In this document: positions 30,301 through 39,910 of the stretch, piece by piece
How positions within the stretch are numbered: position 1 is the stretch's first letter
Layout of the letters: every line of letters starts with the position of its first letter
Assembly (NCBI RefSeq): GCF_003945595.2
Contig: NW_024104346.1
Coordinates: 744,001-808,000, forward strand
Length of the DNA: 64,000 nucleotides
Source: Pipra filicauda
Taxonomy: Eukaryota; Chordata; Aves; Passeriformes; Pipridae
Reading direction: 5' to 3'
Position numbers and translations under genes: made by a program
The notes under the pieces: generated by a model
Seen by the model: the letters and a program-made list of their open reading frames with translations, nothing else
The model's database searches: none
Told to the model about the DNA's origin: nothing

Positions 30301-33300
30301 CTGGAAGGGACCCCCAAGGAAAAGGTGTGACCTGCAGCTGTGATCCACGCCAGAAAGGAGAACAATGATCTCTGGCTGCTCCTGGGGATGAGTTCTTGGA
30401 GAACTCTCACTCCACACACGTATAGTTCTCAACAATACAGCTCTGAGGTTAATACTGGCCTTTATTTGCTACTGTAAAACCTCATTTCAGGCCTGAGCAG
30501 TGCACTGTTAGAATGCAACACAATTCATCCCACGCTCTATCCCTGACAGAGTTGATCAACTTCATTCTCAACATCCTCTTTCTTCCTGTTTTCTCTCATA
30601 TAACACATTAACATTCTTCTCAATTAAATGCTTCCTGACCTTGGATTGTTAAAAGTCCATTTGCCCCTTCACAACATCTTTTCACACTTTGAAGAAAATC
30701 ACCACAAGAAACATCAGTAATTGCAGTTCAGTAACTTGAAAACACAGCTCCAACTCGGATTTGATATTTACTGAAAGCTTCATGTTGCTGTTTACAAAAG
30801 GCACTTGTTTTGCCAAGTACATCAAACAGCTTTGCTCTATGAAATCACTTCCCAAGAAGATTAAACGGATTTGGTGCATTTGCATGAAAACCCCCAATCT
30901 TATCGAGGGGTTTAATTCACTTCACGTCCGCAGCGAGTGACAAAGTGTTTATTGGGCCCAAGGCTGGAATTTTAAGTCTGCAGTTGCATCAGTTATTGAT
31001 AAGTGATAAGTTTTTTAAGTAAGCAAACAAAGTTATATTTTACTAAGACATCCTTTCAGCAACGTGAATTCACAGAACCACTGAAGTTGGAAAAGACCTC
31101 CGAGGTCGTTAAGTCCCCCCTGTGCCCGATGCCCACCTTGTCCCCCAGCCCAGAGCACTGAGTGCCACGGCCAGGCCTTCCTGGGACACCTGCAGGGCTG
31201 GGCACTCCAAACCTCCCTGGGCAGCCCCTTCCAAATCCACCAGCACAGACAGCAGCTCCCACCTTGCTCAGACTCCATTCCTGGAGGATGGCCACGTTCC
31301 CTGTGGGATGGCCACGTTCCCTGTGGGATGGCCACGTTCCCTGTGGGATGCCCCTGAGCCAGCACTCACCCGACTGCGCAGATAGTCCGCCAGGTTCCGC
31401 CGGGTGAAGTTTGCAGCTGCCTTGGGGGACAGTTCATACCCTGGGGAGAGAGGTCAGCACTCAGTGGAGAACAGCACAAACCCACGCTCAGGCTTCACCT
31501 CCCACCTTCCCACTCCTGCTCTGAAGTAAAGAGGTGTTCTTTAGTGAGACAGTGGCGTGTCCTTTCTCCAATTCCTGTTTTTTCTGAAAGCTACAAGCAC
31601 AAAAAGGACCCTCGGAATCTGGGGAGCTCATATCTGTACAGACCATGGCAATATTCGTGGCTACAAAAAATTGAAATGTTAAGGACATGTAGCTTGAATT
31701 TTTTTGTCCAATATATCAGAGGAAGTGGTAACAGTTGGCATGCAATGGACACAGAAACCCAGTCCTTTCCACCAACATTCACCTGGAAACCACCCCAGCT
31801 CTGCTCCCAACCTCCAGTACCTGTCCTGCTTCACTCACCATTTCTCATTTTGTAGAGCTGAACATTCTTCTGGATGTATTCTGCAAACTGCACCGTGTCT
31901 CCAGCCTCCCCCACACACAGCAGTAGGATCTTTTCACTCATCTTAAACATTTTGTCATGGTCTAGGCAGAGAGAAACAACACTGAGAGCTGTGGCCATAG
32001 GAATAAATTATTTTGCCAATATCCTGACACACCAGGACTCAAGAAAGAGGCTTGGATAAGTGCACCATGACCTGGAACACCACCAAAAAAAGTCTTCCTG
32101 AGCAAACCCTGACATTCAGCTTCTCACAGCTGGTGGCACAAAACACAAGAGTTGTCAAACACATCACCAAGAGAACCAAAGCTCTTCGGAAACCTTCCAG
32201 AAATACACAGTATTTCCCACATCAGAAACAAGGTAGGAAAGACTAAAGCTTCACATAGAATATTGTGTTCCAAGTGTAACATTTTGCTTCCCAGGATCAG
32301 GAATAAGAATTTTGCTCAGTGACTATTCATCTTTATCCAAATATCCTGCAACAGAAGCAAATCATTTAATATAAAGCTGCAATACCAACACATTGAGCAA
32401 GAGCAATCTTAGGAAATCCAGAAGCAAATTCCTTGTCAAATGACTCCCTTCCCCTGATATCCAGCAGTCTCAAAAATTAGAAGTTTACGTGACCGAGACT
32501 TTTCCAGACACTCTTTTTACTTGTCATTTTATGTGCCAGGGCCTCACCACCACCACAGGGAACAATTTCTTCCTAATCTCTAAACTAACCCTGCTCTCTG
32601 GCAGTGTGAAGCCATTCCCCCTTGTCCTGCCACTCCAGGCCCTTGTAAATAGTCTCTCTCCATCTTTCCCGTAGCCCCTTGAGGTACTGGAAGGGCCAAT
32701 TAGGTCGCCCCAAAGCTCCTCTTCTCCAGGCTGAAATTAATTTACTAATTAAAGCAATTACCAGCAAACACCAATATTCTAAATAATTATGTGAAATTTA
32801 TGGGGTTATGCCCCTAACCCTCCCCTCCAAGGGCAAACTAAGTCCTACATTCTAAATATATTTTCCTTAGTGAAAAATAACTATTTGGCAAGTCAACACT
32901 TAGCTGGACAGGGAGGTTAAAGCTGAGAACCCAACACAGTGTTTATTATATATAATAATGTAGAACAATTTATATATAATAATATATATAACATAGTTAT
33001 AGTGGCTGAGGATTGGGAGCTTTACAAGCGGCCCTTTGAGCCCCGGGCTCAGGTTTGGGATCTTTAGAGCGGCCCTTTGAGCCGCGGGCTGGCTCCGAGC
33101 GCCAGAGGCCGCCTGGCACCTCCTACAGCGACCAAACCCCACCCGGAGCCCCCGGCATTGCTTCCCCGCACCTTTACCTGTGCAAAAACCTCCCCCGGGG
33201 CCCAGCGAGGCCTCGGAGCGCCCCAACCCCGCCCGGCGCGGGCACGGCCGGGGACACCGCACCGGGACACCCCCGGGCGGGGCTGGACCGCCGGGGCAAC

Positions 33301-33406
33301 CCCCTCATATCTCACCGTGTTTCATCTGCACGATGCTGGAGGCGGCCACGGTGTCGGCGGCCACCAGGACGAAGTCGGGGCCGCGGATGCCGATCAGGTA
33401 CTCCAT
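24219..33406 (-). CDS. PSMB2: Proteasome subunit beta type-2 (20S core beta-4 position)
   Basis: Six exons on the minus strand (33316-33406, 31839-31961, 31370-31440, 26884-27046, 25227-25276, 24219-24326) join to exactly 201 codons plus stop, the human length. All introns are GT-AG and phases close. The protein begins [20 protein letters not shown] and has [60 protein letters not shown] and [20 protein letters not shown], the N-terminal-nucleophile hydrolase fold of this subunit. It is a non-catalytic beta subunit with no propeptide and no Thr1 nucleophile. It assembles in the beta ring of the 20S core in cytosol and nucleus. The start is fixed by the family N-terminus and a strong Kozak context (ccgccATGG). 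An upstream in-frame open stretch into a CR1 element is ignored. TFAP2E and C1orf216 flank it as in human. Confidence 0.97.
25227..25276 (-). CDS. PSMB2: PSMB2 exon 5
   Basis: A 50-nt exon between acceptor ctttcag and donor gtgagt. It encodes [17 protein letters not shown], matching the alpha-helical segment of human PSMB2. Phase (one base carried from exon 4, zero at the end) is required by the neighbours, which supports this small exon. Confidence 0.93.
26238..26398 (+). mobile_element. CR1 retroposon 3' end in PSMB2 intron 4
   Basis: Shows ccattcctggaaacgtcc, aggccaggttggacaggg, gtggaaggtgtccctgccc, ggtcccttccaacccaaacc and a tail of repeated ccat-at-tccatg units. It is antisense to PSMB2. 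Confidence 0.95.
26884..27046 (-). CDS. PSMB2: PSMB2 exon 4
   Basis: 163 nt from acceptor gtgtttgcag to donor gtaagt. It encodes [40 protein letters not shown] and [14 protein letters not shown], the most conserved block of the subunit. A Glu stands where the human protein has Lys in ALAKAPF. Confidence 0.97.
29142..29243 (-). mobile_element. CR1 retroposon fragment in PSMB2 intron 3
   Basis: Plus-strand text cagaatcatggaatggttt, gggttggaagggacctca is the reverse complement of the CR1 3' end. It then jumps to the more internal ggccattcccattgtcctgt, implying an internal deletion. Confidence 0.85.
31068..31250 (-). mobile_element. CR1 retroposon fragment in PSMB2 intron 3
   Basis: Contains acagaaccactgaagttgg, aaaagacctccgaggtcgtt, cccagcccagagcactgagt and ccctgggcagccccttcc, all typical of antisense CR1. 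It shares its whole head with the copy upstream of the PSMB2 promoter, so the two belong to one subfamily. Confidence 0.9.
31286..31350. repeat. 20-bp minisatellite beside PSMB2 exon 3
   Basis: Unit ggatggccacgttccctgtg is repeated three times without change (31286-31345) and followed by a partial ggatg. It ends 19 nt from the exon 3 donor. Confidence 0.97.
31370..31440 (-). CDS. PSMB2: PSMB2 exon 3
   Basis: 71 nt from acceptor ctctctccccag to donor gtgagt. It encodes [20 protein letters not shown] then LRSR. A 20-bp minisatellite begins 19 nt inside the downstream intron. Confidence 0.95.
31839..31961 (-). CDS. PSMB2: PSMB2 exon 2
   Basis: 123 nt from acceptor tctctgcctag to donor gtgagt. 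It encodes [20 protein letters not shown] and [20 protein letters not shown], nearly identical to human. Confidence 0.97.
32545..32735 (-). mobile_element. CR1 retroposon fragment in PSMB2 intron 1
   Basis: Reads caatttcttcctaatctcta, agccattcccccttgtcctg, ctctctccatctttcccgta, ccttgaggtactggaagg and tcctcttctccaggctgaa, matching antisense CR1 internal 3' sequence without the extreme terminus. Confidence 0.9.
33013..33093. repeat. Imperfect 42-bp tandem duplication in PSMB2 intron 1
   Basis: Two adjacent copies share ttggga, ctttaca or ctttag, then gcggccctttgagcc and cgggct. The second begins at 33055. It lies at the edge of the CpG island. Confidence 0.85.
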
Positions 33407-33540
33407 GGCGGTGACACAGCGGCTCCGCTGCCGGCGCGCCTTGATGACGTCACGGCGCCGGGGCCGAGGGGCGGGGCGGGCGGGAGCGGCCCCAGCCCGG
33501 GCACAGCGGGGAGGGAGCGCGGGGAGCGCGGGGTCGGGTC
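33050..33540 (-). promoter_or_regulatory. PSMB2: PSMB2 CpG-island promoter with CRE and GC boxes
   Basis: A GC- and CpG-dense block surrounds the start codon. Upstream of the ATG lie a perfect palindromic cAMP response element TGACGTCA at 33445-33452 and GC boxes (ggggcggggcgggcggg) at 33468-33484. There is no TATA box. A TATA-less CpG promoter fits a housekeeping proteasome gene. The transcription start must lie within or close to this block but cannot be placed exactly. Confidence 0.8.
33316..33406 (-). CDS. PSMB2: PSMB2 exon 1 (start codon exon)
   Basis: ATG at 33404-33406 in ccgccATGGAG, ending at donor gtgaga. It encodes [20 protein letters not shown] and [10 protein letters not shown]. 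It lies in the CpG-island promoter. Confidence 0.96.
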
Positions 33541-34110
33541 GGTGTTTTGGCTGGAAAAGGCCTCCGAGGCCGTCCAGTCCGACCTGTGACACACCCCCAC
33601 CCTGTCCCCCAGCCCAGAGCGCTGAGTGCCACCTCCAGCCCTTCCTTGGGCACCTCCAGGGGTGGGGACTCCACCACCTCCCTGGGCAGCCCCTGCCAAT
33701 GTCCAGTCACCCTTTCCAGGGAGAAATTCCTCCTGATGTCCCACCTGACCCTCCCCTGGCACAGCCTGAGGCCGTTCCCTCTCCTCCTGTCCCTTGTTCC
33801 CTGGGAGCAGAGCCCGACCCCCCCCGGCTCCCCCCTCCTGTCAGGGGGTTGCAGAGCCAGAAGGTCCCCCCTGAGCCTCCTTTTCTCCAGACTGAGCCCC
33901 CCCAGCTCCCTCAGCTGTTCCTGCTGCTCCAGCCCCTTCCCCAGCTCCGTTCCCTCCTCTGGAACACTCTTCTGCGTCTTTCTCTGGACATGCTCCAGCC
34001 CCTCAATGTCCTTCTTGTAATGAGGGCTCCAAAACCGAACCCAGGATTTCACATTCAGCCTCACCAGTGCCCAGCACAGGGGATGGTCAGTGTACTTCTA
34101 TTTGTGTCCC
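33538..34110 (-). mobile_element. CR1 retroposon directly upstream of PSMB2
   Basis: The longest CR1 copy here, about 570 bp. In plus orientation it runs gctggaaaaggcctccgagg, gggtggggactccaccacct, ccctttccagggagaaattc, cctcccctggcacagcctga, cctccttttctccagactga, ctctggacatgctccagcc, tcaatgtccttcttgtaatg and gcctcaccagtgcccagcac. It is 5' truncated, with its 3' end facing PSMB2 and in the same orientation as the gene. Confidence 0.95.
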
Positions 34111-37100
34111 AAACACCACCCCAAGCTGCATCTCCTGCAGCCAAAGGGACAAGCCCAAGCCTGACTCACCTATTGAGACAATATAGGATTTTCTTCCCAG
34201 AGCTGCAGGTGTCCCTGTGGATTCTTCTATCAGCTGGTGGCTTCAGCACATGGCAAATGCCCAGCTGCACCTATACCCAAAAAACCCCTCTGTCATGGAG
34301 AGAACTGGGCATAACCTTTGTGTGGTTTAAAAAATACTAAACGTGCCAAAAAGCAACAGCAGATTGTCTCCAGGAAAGGGTATAAATGTGTGCAAGCAGC
34401 AAATTCACCATTTTGACTGTTTTCCAATTGCCTGTAGCAACACTTGTTCAGTCGAGTGCTGCGTGTGTAAATCAAACCAGGAGGTTTTCTTTCACCGAAG
34501 GATTTTCTGTGTCGATCCAACCCGAAGTTTTACACACATTTTCCCCCTATAGATTTCCATGCTTGTTCCATGTGTACAACCAGCCCTTCTCATTCAGTGG
34601 TTATTTTTTGAGGCCTTTTTAAGGGAAAGGTTAACGAAAAATCCACAGCTACCATCCCTGTTGATTTTTGCTGGGCCCTGGGGTACAATTAAATGTGAAG
34701 GTTGTTATTGAATTTTCTTGGCAGATTGGATTTCCCTGTTTAGGAACACACGTGCATGCCAGTGCACACCCATCTACCCCTTCCTGGGGTGCAGGACACT
34801 AGTCCATGACAGTGGTAGGACAGCTCTGCCTAGCAGGAATCAGGGAATATTTTCCACCATTAAAGGGAAGTTGTCCAGGCTGCAGCATGTCTTAAAATGA
34901 TATGTACCTTTGCCTGTTTTATTTTCAAGACCGACACTGCAGTTGGGTGTATTTACACATGTGTTTGCTCCACAGCCTCCGTGGGGACATTCCAAAAACA
35001 AAAGCTGTGAGTAGCACAGGGGTGCACTGAGCTCCTCTCCACTGCTGTAGTGTGCCTTTGGGATCACCAACCCTGGAATGAACCCTGCAAGGCTTACATG
35101 GGGCTTTGCTCTTAATCTCCCTGTCTGGGCTCCACAGAGCTCCTGGAGCTGACTTTCTGTGGGCCTGAACATGGTATCTTTAAAGAGATTCCCCTTAGGG
35201 ATGGGCAGGGACAAGCCTTACCTTGTCCCTCCTGTGCCCAGGCTGTGGGCAACCCTTGTGCCAACCTGGCTCTGCCCTCCCCACCACGATGCCTCAGGGT
35301 ATCCAGAGAGCAGCTCTTGCTGAAGTTTCAGCAAGCAAAGTTACAGAGTCTTCCTTTCACACATTTGTTTTGACAGATGGGTGTTAGACACTACCTGGAT
35401 GGGGTGTTTGTCCATGGGATTTAAACCCTGAGCCTGGCTCTCCCGGGATGCAGAGCAGGCTGTCAGCACCCCCCTGCAGCGCTGGCTTTCAGGGGCACAG
35501 AGGGATTTCTGCAGTGTTGTGGGGCATTTATGGACAGCAACATCTAGTCAGAGCTCCCCCCAGCTCCTCTAGCTCTGTCCTGTTTGAATTCCTGCTGGTC
35601 ACTGAATTATTACTTTTCTTAGTATTTCCTGTGCTTTAAAAGTGGGGAAAGCACAATCAAGTTATCGTCATGCTCATTTGGTTAATCACCCATTTAGTTA
35701 CTTATTCAGTTCATTAACAAGACGCTGGCCAGTGTCAGTGTGGAGGAAATTCAGAGGGGCAGGCAGTTAGGAGGCAGGATATAGGAGAAATAGGCCATTA
35801 CTGCAGCCCAGGGAATGGCAATTTCTATCCCTCTTTTCTGCTATGTCACTTCAGTGCACAGTTTGTTCTGGATTTTAAAAAAAAACAGCCAACAAACAAA
35901 CAAATGAGGAGAGCGTTCTGCTGCAGATCACCATCGCTTGTTAGAATCCACTTAGGCTCAATCCAGAGCTCTGCAGAAGGACAAACCACCTATTTTAGGA
36001 TTCCTTTTCTTCGGCTGAGAGAGATGTGCTGCTCCACAGGTCATAAGATGCCTGTAATTATGACCCCGAATGGATGGAAATGCTGCTTCTTGAGACAAAT
36101 CCCATCTGACAGTTTTTACAGTACGTTCGTTCAGAGCAAAATGCCCTGTCCCCTGTCACCCGGATTGAAATTATTAAGGAAGACAGACATTTCACTGACA
36201 ACTCTAGCCTCAGGGGGGAAAATATTCCTTCTGTTCCCCTCTGAAGGTCAGAGCTCACATAATGCAGAGCACTTAGAGCACGCGCATACACACGCTCACG
36301 CACACGCGGATGGAACTTTCTCCTCAGCGCAGCTCTGCACGGGTTTGATGGCAAACAGGAACCAGCTCCACGGGCATCTCAGGGAGCTTGGGCCAGAAAA
36401 GATGGGCTCTGCATTTCTGCAGTGTTAATTCTTATTGTCTGGTAAATAATCTCTTTTCTCCTCTGCGTGTAAATCCCGTCAGGAGATGGTCATGTGTGCT
36501 CACATGTTCGGGCTTCCCCTCACATGGCACACGTGGCACATCAGGCACTGGCAACTCCCTCGACAGTGTGGGATCTGTGGGATAGTCACACTTCCCTGCT
36601 GTCTGTTTATTCTCTCAAAACACTTCTTGCCTTCTTTCCCTTCCCTGATAAAAGCCCATTTGCGACCTGCGTGTCCCATTTCTCACTCAGGCTGCGCTGC
36701 CAGCTGTCGCTCGGCCCAGTCTGTCACCCGGCAGTGTCCCCGTGCTGGGGGTGTGCAGGTCCCCTCCATGGGAACACCGACTCCTGGCTGTTCCAGAGTT
36801 TTTCATGCTGGAGGAAGGGCAAAGCCTGGCCCGTCAGTGCCTCCCCAGCCCCGGCTGGACGTGTGAACACGGCGCTGCAGCCGCAGATGAGCTGTCAGTC
36901 ACCGTGTCCTGCCTGTGGATCTCACTGGCCTCGCTCAATCTAGGGCTGAAAATTGGACCTGAGCCAAGGTGACCAGAGGTGGGAAACCAGCCTGCAGCTC
37001 ATTAACCTCTTCCCATCCATCCTCCCCATCTCCCTGGTGGTTTGGCTGACACCAGGCTCACACCAGGTCCCTGCTGACTGCGCACGTGGCCTGGTGTCAT

Positions 37101-37689
37101 TTGCACCGAGTTTCCCTGGCAGGACCCAGCTCCCCAGCACTGCCCCTGCCTTTACAGCCTGTCCTAGAAACACTTTCCAAACCGGGGTGTTAATGGGCAG
37201 CTGGTTTGCAGCTCCTTTCCCAACACCCCAGGACAGAGCCCTTCCCAGATGCTGATCCACACCTCTCTTCCAGAAACCTGTGGATTAATGTCACCACCTG
37301 CCCAGGGACCTGAGGGGACCCCAACAACCCATCCCAGATTGTTCCTTTGGCAAGCATGTACCTCAAGTGCACAGTGGCAGCAGCGGTAGAGTGGGAAACA
37401 GAGCTGGGAAGCTTTTTGCCACATTTACTCACAGAAAATGGGTGGAAATCCCAAATCCTTCTCCACACTCCCTGCTCTGAGCATCCCACCCCACTGTGCT
37501 CCTGTCAGGTGGGAGCACAGCCCTGCTCTGCCCCAGCTCCTGCCCCAGCTCCTGCCCCACTGAACCGACCCATGTCCCTGGCTGCTCTTCCCATGGGGAC
37601 ACCAGCTCCAGCACAGCATCTTCCCTCAGATCCACAAGAATCTTCAAACTTTTCTTTCTTCTTTCTCTCACTCCCTCTTTTTCAAAGTT

Positions 37690-37910
37690 TAATTCCGAAC
37701 AGCCGGCTACGTTCAGCCTGACTGGTTTGTTATGGCTTATAATTTGTGTTAGGATTAATTAACTAATTACCGACAAATGTCCGTTGGCAAGATTCTGCTT
37801 CTGCTTGTCAACTTGAAGTATTTAATTATTTTAATCATTTACTTTCATCTTCAGAATTTATGCTCTTCCAAGAGCGTTTCTAGGCATCTTTTAATTATTA
37901 TTCTGATTTT
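37690..37910. promoter_or_regulatory. AT-rich block with homeodomain-like cores
   Basis: Sharply AT-rich against its surroundings, with gattaattaactaattacc, atttaattattttaatcatt and ttttaattattattctg. Multiple TAATTA and TTAATCA cores are typical of developmental enhancers bound by homeodomain factors. This is motif inference only. Confidence 0.3.
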
Positions 37911-39829
37911 TTTTCAGAGGGGTGGCGAGCTGGGGGGAGAGAGCTGGGGGATGTGATCAGTCCTCATTAACTATTTCAGTGAGGCAACTTCCTTGGAAAG
38001 TCATCCCTGGTTTTCAGGTGCTGTTGCAGGGAAGGGACATCCTGGAAGGCAGGTGTGTGGGGATGGGATGGGCTGTCCCTTCCAGTCAGAATCCTCCCTT
38101 TCCCCAAAGGATTTCAGGGATCCAGACTGGGTGGTGCCATGATTCCTGTTCCCTGGTCTAGGGGTCAGGCAGGCCTTGGTTTACACAGATACTTCATCCA
38201 TCAGGAATAACTCCTAAATCCAGAGGAGCACTCAGGACACCACATGAGGCACCGAAGAGTCTCTGCAGGATGAAAATCCAAGGGGACTCACAGCCACTGT
38301 GCCAGCAAGTAAATAAAACAGGATCGTGGGAAAGCACCCATTTATACAAGTTTTTTATCTTTAAAAGATCATGAATTGCTTAAACCCCACAAACTGAATC
38401 CTGCTTTGAGCATCCCACAGGTTTGAATGCAGAAGGCGGGAGCGCATCAGGACAGATTTGGGAATCCCAAATCTGGGGAATTCCCTGGATGGGAATCCCA
38501 GCCCAGGGCTATAGGTATGCATGGGAATCCCAGCCCCTGGATGTGCTGCCAGTGGTGGGACAGGAGGGCAGCAGGTAACTGGGACAGTGGAAAACCCAGC
38601 CCAGGGCATCTTGTTTTTACAGGAAATTCCACGTGGTTGCTGCAGACAGGACCCCACCGGAGCACACCCCGACTGAAAAGTCAACCTGCTCAGAAAAATA
38701 ATGGACCACCTGAAAGTATTTTGTATAAATTCAATGTATGCATTTGATTCCTCCCTTCCAAACACACTGGCCTTGCTGTTCCTTCCCAGTTTTAATCTCC
38801 AGGTAGGGCAGGGCACCAGAGGGATGCCATGGCAGGGATCTTTGGTTTGCACCTGCTCACACAGTATCATTTGGTGGGTACTGGGAGATGGAATGGCACC
38901 TCGGCACCTTCCCGTGCCTGGGCACGTTCTGGGGACGCAGCCTCACACCCAGCTAAGCACCAAGGGATCTAATTCCTCTTTTTCCTTCACACATCGGAGC
39001 AGCAGCACTTCTGTGGGATTAAAACACAAGAGGAGGAAGTGTGAGAAGCTGATAAAAGACAGTGAAACTCAGTGTCTTTCGCTGATACTTTCCAGCAGAC
39101 TTCCAGGCTTTTTTTCCCCCCTGCAAAATGCTTTATGCTGCCAACAAACCAAATTCTGAGGGGCTTGTAAAAATCTTCCTGTGGTGGGCACAGCCCCACG
39201 TTCTCCAGTGGGACACACACACACCCCGCTGACTTCAGCAGGAGTCTCTCCAGCAAAGACTAATGAAGGATTCAGCCCCAAGAATATTTCTTTCCTGAGA
39301 CAAATGAATCCCTTGGACCGGAGCGCTGAGGAGAGCGTGCTATTTAAAAGGTTTCTTGAGGGTACATAATTATATTGAAAATAATTAGGGCCAAGGCAGC
39401 AGTATTATTACTACTTATCATATCACTCTAAACTTAATCCAGAGTGATCTTTGAAAAGGCATTGGGAATGCAGAGGATGGATCTTTCTTAAAGAACATGG
39501 ATCCATGATGTTGCCAGTTTGGGGCTGCCATGGGAGGCACGAGGCCAGTTTCCCCGTAGGACTCCCCTGGTGAGGCAGTGGATATGTCCAAGAAGGGAAT
39601 GGAGGGCCCAGAAAGGCTGGAACACAGCCCCAGGGTCTCTGGAGTTTGGAATTCCATGCTGATCATTTGGTCCTTTGGACAAACACGTTCCAGGACCTGC
39701 CTGCCTGTCAGGTGACATCCCAGACCCTTGCCCAGAGACTTGACAGCCCCTGGGATGAGATTTTCAGGGAGAGCGGAGGCTCCCGAGGAGCCCAGGGAAG
39801 CAGCATTGCCCTGGAGAGAGATCTAAATG

Positions 39830-39910
39830 AGATTGTCTTAATTAACTTCAGAATTCTGTTAATTAGAAGCCTCTCTGCATTAAAAATTGCTCCAGAGACC
39901 AGACCAAGTT
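39830..39910. promoter_or_regulatory. Inverted pair of TTAATTA sites
   Basis: TTAATTAAC at 39838-39846 and GTTAATTAG at 39858-39866 form an inverted pair separated by 11 nt. A paired homeodomain site or HNF1-like arrangement is possible. Confidence 0.3.

Larger units (their letters stand above)
27047..31369 (-). other. PSMB2: PSMB2 intron 3 (non-coding)
   Basis: The largest PSMB2 intron, with two minus-strand CR1 fragments and the 20-bp minisatellite next to exon 3. The part from 27540 to 28700 is AT-rich with no recognisable element. No extra exon is supported. Confidence 0.85.

Noticed and set aside
30270..30340. Possible CR1 remnant (ggaatcacatctgaactgg, aagggaccccc)
   Set aside because: Only a few weakly matching bases and no further CR1 sequence follow; not enough to call.
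33305..33592. N-terminally extended PSMB2 starting at 33592
   Set aside because: The extra residues come from promoter and CR1 sequence; the family starts at MEYLIG and the ATG at 33406 has an excellent Kozak context.
33450..34064. 204-codon minus-strand open frame with LEHVQRKTQKSVPEEGT-like sequence
   Set aside because: It is translated CR1 3' region, not a host gene.
33180..34340. 386-codon open frame on the plus strand
   Set aside because: It runs antisense through PSMB2 exon 1, the CpG island and the CR1 element; the apparent protein is Pro/Leu-rich translated repeat.
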